Assembly (NCBI RefSeq): GCF_014764405.1
Contig: NZ_CP061725.1
Span: forward strand, 4,402,001 to 4,466,000
Reading direction: 5' to 3'
Length of the DNA stretch: 64,000 bases
From: Micromonospora craniellae
Lineage (GTDB): Bacteria; Actinomycetota; Actinomycetes; Mycobacteriales; Micromonosporaceae
The notes beneath the pieces are model-generated. The model had not been told where the DNA came from. It made no database searches and saw only the letters and a program-made list of their open reading frames with translations. The position numbers were made by a program, and so were the translations under genes. Shown here one piece after another: positions 60,729 to 64,000 of the stretch (its first letter is position 1; each line of letters opens with the position of its first letter).

Positions 60729-61118
60729 GTGGCAATCGACTCCGACCAGACCCCGGTGACCCTCCGTTGGGCGGTCTTCCTGCTACGGGGTCAGGCAGTC
60801 GCCGTCGGGCTGATCGCGGCCTGGCTGGTCGTCGCCGACTTCACCGCCACCACCACCGATCTGGTGTCGGCGCTGATGGTCACGGCCTTCGCCATCGGCG
60901 CGGCGATTGCGCTCTGGGCGCTGGGCAGCGCGTTGCTGCGCCGCAGGGCCGGTGCCCGTGCCCCCGCCATCGTGCTGCAGCTCATGCTGCTGCCGATCGG
61001 CTGGTTCATGATCCAGGGCGGGCTGGGCTGGCTCGGCGTACCGCTGATCGCGCTGGGGCTCGGCGTCACCTGGCTGCTGGTGAGCCCGCCCACCACCCGC
61101 GCCCTGGGCTTCGAGTGA
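60729..61118 (+). CDS. Hypothetical four-helix membrane protein
   Basis: 129-residue protein with four hydrophobic segments (VAVGLIAAWLVVADF, LVSALMVTAFAIGAAIALWALGSALL, IVLQLMLLPIGWFMI, LGVPLIALGLGVTWLLV). The GTG follows TATCGT by 6 bases (leaderless). It is divergent from the lipid kinase gene. Resembles small DUF-type membrane proteins of actinobacteria; function unknown. Confidence 0.7.
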   Translation: MAIDSDQTPVTLRWAVFLLRGQAVAVGLIAAWLVVADFTATTTDLVSALMVTAFAIGAAIALWALGSALLRRRAGARAPAIVLQLMLLPIGWFMIQGGLGWLGVPLIALGLGVTWLLVSPPTTRALGFE

Positions 61119-61125
61119 GCTCTGC

Positions 61126-61536
61126 TCACCAGCCGGAGGCGCGGCGGGTGAGCAGCGAGATGGTGGCCCGGCCGTCGGCCGCTGCGGCCGAGGCGGAGGT
61201 GGTCAACGCGGTGAGCACCTTCCAGGCGAAGGACGACTCCGCCGGGAGCCGGGCGCCCGGCACGGTCGGCACCGTCACCTCGACGGTCAACGCATCCTCG
61301 GTGACCGCGAAGCGACAGTCCAACTCGGCGCCCCGGGGCGCGATGGCGAGCAGCATGGCGCACGCCTCGTCGACGGCGATGCGTAGGTCCTCGATCTCGT
61401 CGAGGGCGAACTGGAGACGCGCTGCGAGACCGGCGGTGGCGGTGCGCAGGACGCTCAGGTAGCCGCCGTCGGCGGGCACAGTGAGGTGCACCACGTCGTC
61501 ATCGGTGGTCGGTTGTCCGGTCAGTTGAGTCACCAC
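61126..61536 (-). CDS. Anti-sigma factor, RsbW/UsfX-like ATPase domain
   Basis: 136-residue stand-alone GHKL-like domain (VVHLTVPADGGYLSVLRTATAGLAARLQFALDEIEDLRIAVDEACAMLL). The N box is IAVDEACAM, so one of the ATP residues differs from classical RsbW, like the actinobacterial SigF antagonists. The GTG start lies behind GGGGGGATGA. No sigma factor gene is adjacent in the window. Probably binds a SigF/SigB-type sigma factor. Confidence 0.75.
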   Translation of the reverse strand: MVTQLTGQPTTDDDVVHLTVPADGGYLSVLRTATAGLAARLQFALDEIEDLRIAVDEACAMLLAIAPRGAELDCRFAVTEDALTVEVTVPTVPGARLPAESSFAWKVLTALTTSASAAAADGRATISLLTRRASGW

Positions 61537-61611
61537 TCATCCCCCCGGTCGGGGACTCTACCCGCTCAGGCGGCGGGGCGGAGGAGGGCCGTCAGCGCGG
61601 CGGACGGCGAA

Positions 61612-61643
61612 CCGTCCGCCCCGGTCCGGACCGGGGCGGACGG
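61612..61643. terminator. 32 bp palindrome between sodN and the anti-sigma gene
   Basis: Arms CCGTCCGCCCCGGTCC (61612-61627) and 61628-61643, perfect, followed by three 9-base units GGGGCGGAC/A (61633-61659). It is downstream of sodN on the minus strand and upstream of the anti-sigma gene. Confidence 0.6.
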
Positions 61644-61659
61644 GGCGGACGGGGCGGAA
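61633..61659. repeat. Three tandem 9-base units
   Basis: GGGGCGGAC, GGGGCGGAC, GGGGCGGAA in direct succession at 61633-61659. The first unit overlaps the right arm of the 32 bp palindrome. Probably slippage-generated. Confidence 0.7.
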
Positions 61660-61727
61660 ACGCGTCGGCGACCGGCCCGCCCCATGGGGGAGAGCCGGCC
61701 GCCGACGACAGGCGTGGACGGGCCACG

Positions 61728-62165
61728 TCACGCCTGCTTGGTCTCCCAGAAGATCTTCGAGATCTCGTCGATCTTCTGCAGCAGTTCGTCGGCCTTGGAC
61801 GGGTCGGTGGCGCCCTTGGCGCCCGCCGCGCCGGCCAGCTTGGTGGCCTCGTTGAACAGCTGGTGCAGGTGCGGGTACTTCTCGAAGGGCGGCGGCTTGA
61901 AGTAGTCGGTCCACAGCACCCACAGGTGGTGCTTGACCAGCTCGGCCCGCTGCTCCTTGATCAGGATGGCGCGGGTGCGGAACTCGGGGTCAGTGTTGGC
62001 CTGGTACTTCTCGCAGATCATTTTCACCGACTCGGCCTCGATCCGAGCCTGTGCGGGGTCGTAGACACCGCAGGGCAGGTCGCAGTGCGCGCTCGCGGTC
62101 ACCCGGGCGCAAGGAGGCGTGGAAGTCGCATCGGGATCTTCCATGGGAAGTTTGCGATGATCCAT
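61728..62165 (-). CDS. sodN: Nickel superoxide dismutase precursor
   Basis: 145-residue precursor. The mature enzyme begins at H27: HCDLPCGVYDPAQARIEAES, where H1, C2 and C6 of the mature chain (H27, C28, C32) bind nickel. The 26-residue propeptide (MDHRKLPMEDPDATSTPPCA..., ending VTASA) must be removed by the protease encoded divergently (sodX). The rest is the four-helix bundle of NiSOD. AGGAG lies 10 bases before the ATG. Converts superoxide to oxygen and peroxide in the cytosol; normally nickel-induced in streptomycetes. Confidence 0.94.
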   Translation of the reverse strand: MDHRKLPMEDPDATSTPPCARVTASAHCDLPCGVYDPAQARIEAESVKMICEKYQANTDPEFRTRAILIKEQRAELVKHHLWVLWTDYFKPPPFEKYPHLHQLFNEATKLAGAAGAKGATDPSKADELLQKIDEISKIFWETKQA

Positions 62166-62215
62166 GACGACATTACTCCTGGACGTGGCCCCGAGGCCGC
62201 AGGAGGTGAAACCCC

Positions 62216-62674
62216 ATGCCAGTGACCCGCCTCCGGCGACCGCTGTCGGCCGTACTCGTGACCGGTCCGTCCATGGCACCGACCCTGCGGCACGGCGACG
62301 CCGTGCTGGTCCGGCCGGGCGGCCGCGCCACCCGACCCGGGGACGTGGTGGTCGCGGTCTTCCGCAGCCGCCCCGATCTGCTCGTGGTCAAACGTGCGGT
62401 CCGCCCCACCGACGGCGGCTGGTGGCTGTACGGTGACAACGAGTTGGTCACCGACGACTCCCGGGCGTACGGGGTGGCTGACGTCCTCGGTCGGGTGGTG
62501 CTCCGCTACTGGCCCCGTCCCGGCCGGCTGCCGCCGCCGCAGCCGTTATGGCCCTGCTCGCCTCCGGCGCTCCGCGGCGTGACTATGCTCGGAAAGTGCC
62601 TGGGTGACCCCCGCACTTCGTGCCGCCGCTCGCTTGCCTCACCGTGCGCCCCGACCGGCCGGCCCAGCTGCTGA
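62216..62674 (+). CDS. sodX: NiSOD maturation protease (S26 family)
   Basis: 152-residue small signal-peptidase-like enzyme with Ser/Lys dyad: S19 in VTGPSMAPTLRHGD and K59 in LLVVKRAVR; GDNELVTDDSRAYG is the conserved box. It lacks a transmembrane anchor, as expected for a cytosolic NiSOD processing protease. The last 40 residues (after WPRPGRLPPPQP) are Cys/Pro/Arg-rich and look like a read-on extension. GCAGGAGGTGAA precedes the ATG. Divergent from sodN with 50 bases between the starts. Confidence 0.9.
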   Translation: MPVTRLRRPLSAVLVTGPSMAPTLRHGDAVLVRPGGRATRPGDVVVAVFRSRPDLLVVKRAVRPTDGGWWLYGDNELVTDDSRAYGVADVLGRVVLRYWPRPGRLPPPQPLWPCSPPALRGVTMLGKCLGDPRTSCRRSLASPCAPTGRPSC

Positions 62675-62692
62675 AACGACACTGGAGTCACC

Positions 62693-63871
<1,179 letters not shown>

Positions 63872-63883
63872 CGGCCCTGACGT

Positions 63884-63938
63884 GTAAGGAAGGGTCCCCT
63901 CCTAACGCCTCGTGTTGAGGAAGGGACCCTTCTTAACG
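63884..63938 (+). repeat. Palindromic 3'-end repeat, copy 5
   Basis: GTAAGGAAGGGTCCCCTCCTA, core ACGCCTCGTGTT, right arm GAGGAAGGGACCCTTCTTA; 12 bases after the malic enzyme stop and before the next start. Confidence 0.8.
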
Positions 63939-63965
63939 GCCGCTCAGCTTGTTACGGTGCGGATC

Positions 63966-64000
63966 ATGCGTGCCGCCTTCGCCTCCCGTTTCGACGACGC
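63966..64000 (+). CDS. Start of a further gene (perhaps zinc-binding dehydrogenase)
   Basis: Only 11 codons are inside the window (MRAAFASRFDD). TACGGT lies 7 bases before the ATG, as for other leaderless genes here. The N-terminus and the position after malic enzyme resemble zinc-type alcohol dehydrogenases/quinone reductases found at this place in related actinobacteria, but so short a segment cannot prove it. Confidence 0.4.
   Translation, partial: MRAAFASRFDD

Overview
The window looks like a chromosomal segment of a high-GC actinobacterium, most likely of the family Micromonosporaceae (Micromonospora or Salinispora type). The evidence is strongly G/C-biased third codon positions, frequent GTG starts, three WhiB-family proteins, AdnAB and UvrD2 helicases, mycoredoxin, a SigR/RsrA pair, the 24-residue ribosomal protein bL37, DUF397/XRE pairs and nickel superoxide dismutase. 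No phage, plasmid, IS element or CRISPR array was seen. From memory, two long stretches keep the gene order of Mycobacterium tuberculosis (about Rv3202c down to Rv3193c, then Rv3228 down to Rv3218), so most of the window is conserved actinobacterial core.

Layout. 1-2.4 kb: the end of dapE, a small gene and a tandem pair of LOG-family proteins. 2.5-9.2 kb: adnA-adnB double-strand-break resection helicase-nuclease. 9.4-14.3 kb: a cold shock protein, a two-subunit M16 peptidase, a NudC-like Nudix enzyme and small genes. 14.5-17.4 kb: a DUF397/XRE regulator pair and an MFS exporter. 17.4-21.1 kb: mycoredoxin, uvrD2, and whiB7 behind a translated leader with a classic attenuator. 21.1-31.4 kb: ABC1 kinase, ThiF-like protein, metallopeptidases, Lon-like PDZ protease and a UPF0182 membrane protein. 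31.5-33.2 kb: two initiator tRNA genes and purC. 33.2-38.6 kb: an anti-sigma ATPase, a two-component pair, a glycosyltransferase and a DMT-like membrane protein. 38.6-43.9 kb: aroA-rsgA-hisN, a SRAP peptidase, a WhiB-like protein and an alpha/beta hydrolase. 44.2-46.4 kb: sigR-rsrA, bL37, a biotin carrier protein and a GNAT protein. 46.5-50.6 kb: a TetR/MFS efflux module and a TPR protein. 50.8-55.2 kb: a SIS-domain protein, a PdtaS-like kinase and a membrane glycosyltransferase. 55.2-58.9 kb: a sulfate assimilation operon (leader peptide, sulfite reductase, zinc ribbon, APS reductase, CbiX-like chelatase). 59.0-64.0 kb: whiB1, a lipid kinase, an anti-sigma ATPase, sodN/sodX, malic enzyme and the start of a further gene.

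Functionally the window is rich in redox and stress control: SigR/RsrA, mycoredoxin, WhiB1, WhiB7, NiSOD and cysteine/sulfite supply. It also holds DNA repair genes (AdnAB, UvrD2, SRAP). The most interesting unannotated signals are regulatory RNA or DNA: the whiB7 leader with mutually exclusive hairpins, a leader peptide with alternative pairings before sulfite reductase, a SigR-type promoter and dual start at sigR, a CRP-type site on the whiB1 promoter, and a family of five palindromic elements. Each of the five sits directly after the stop codon of a + strand gene, all in the same orientation. Gene starts were chosen from visible Shine-Dalgarno sites or, for many genes, from a -10 hexamer 6-8 bases before the start codon (leaderless pattern).
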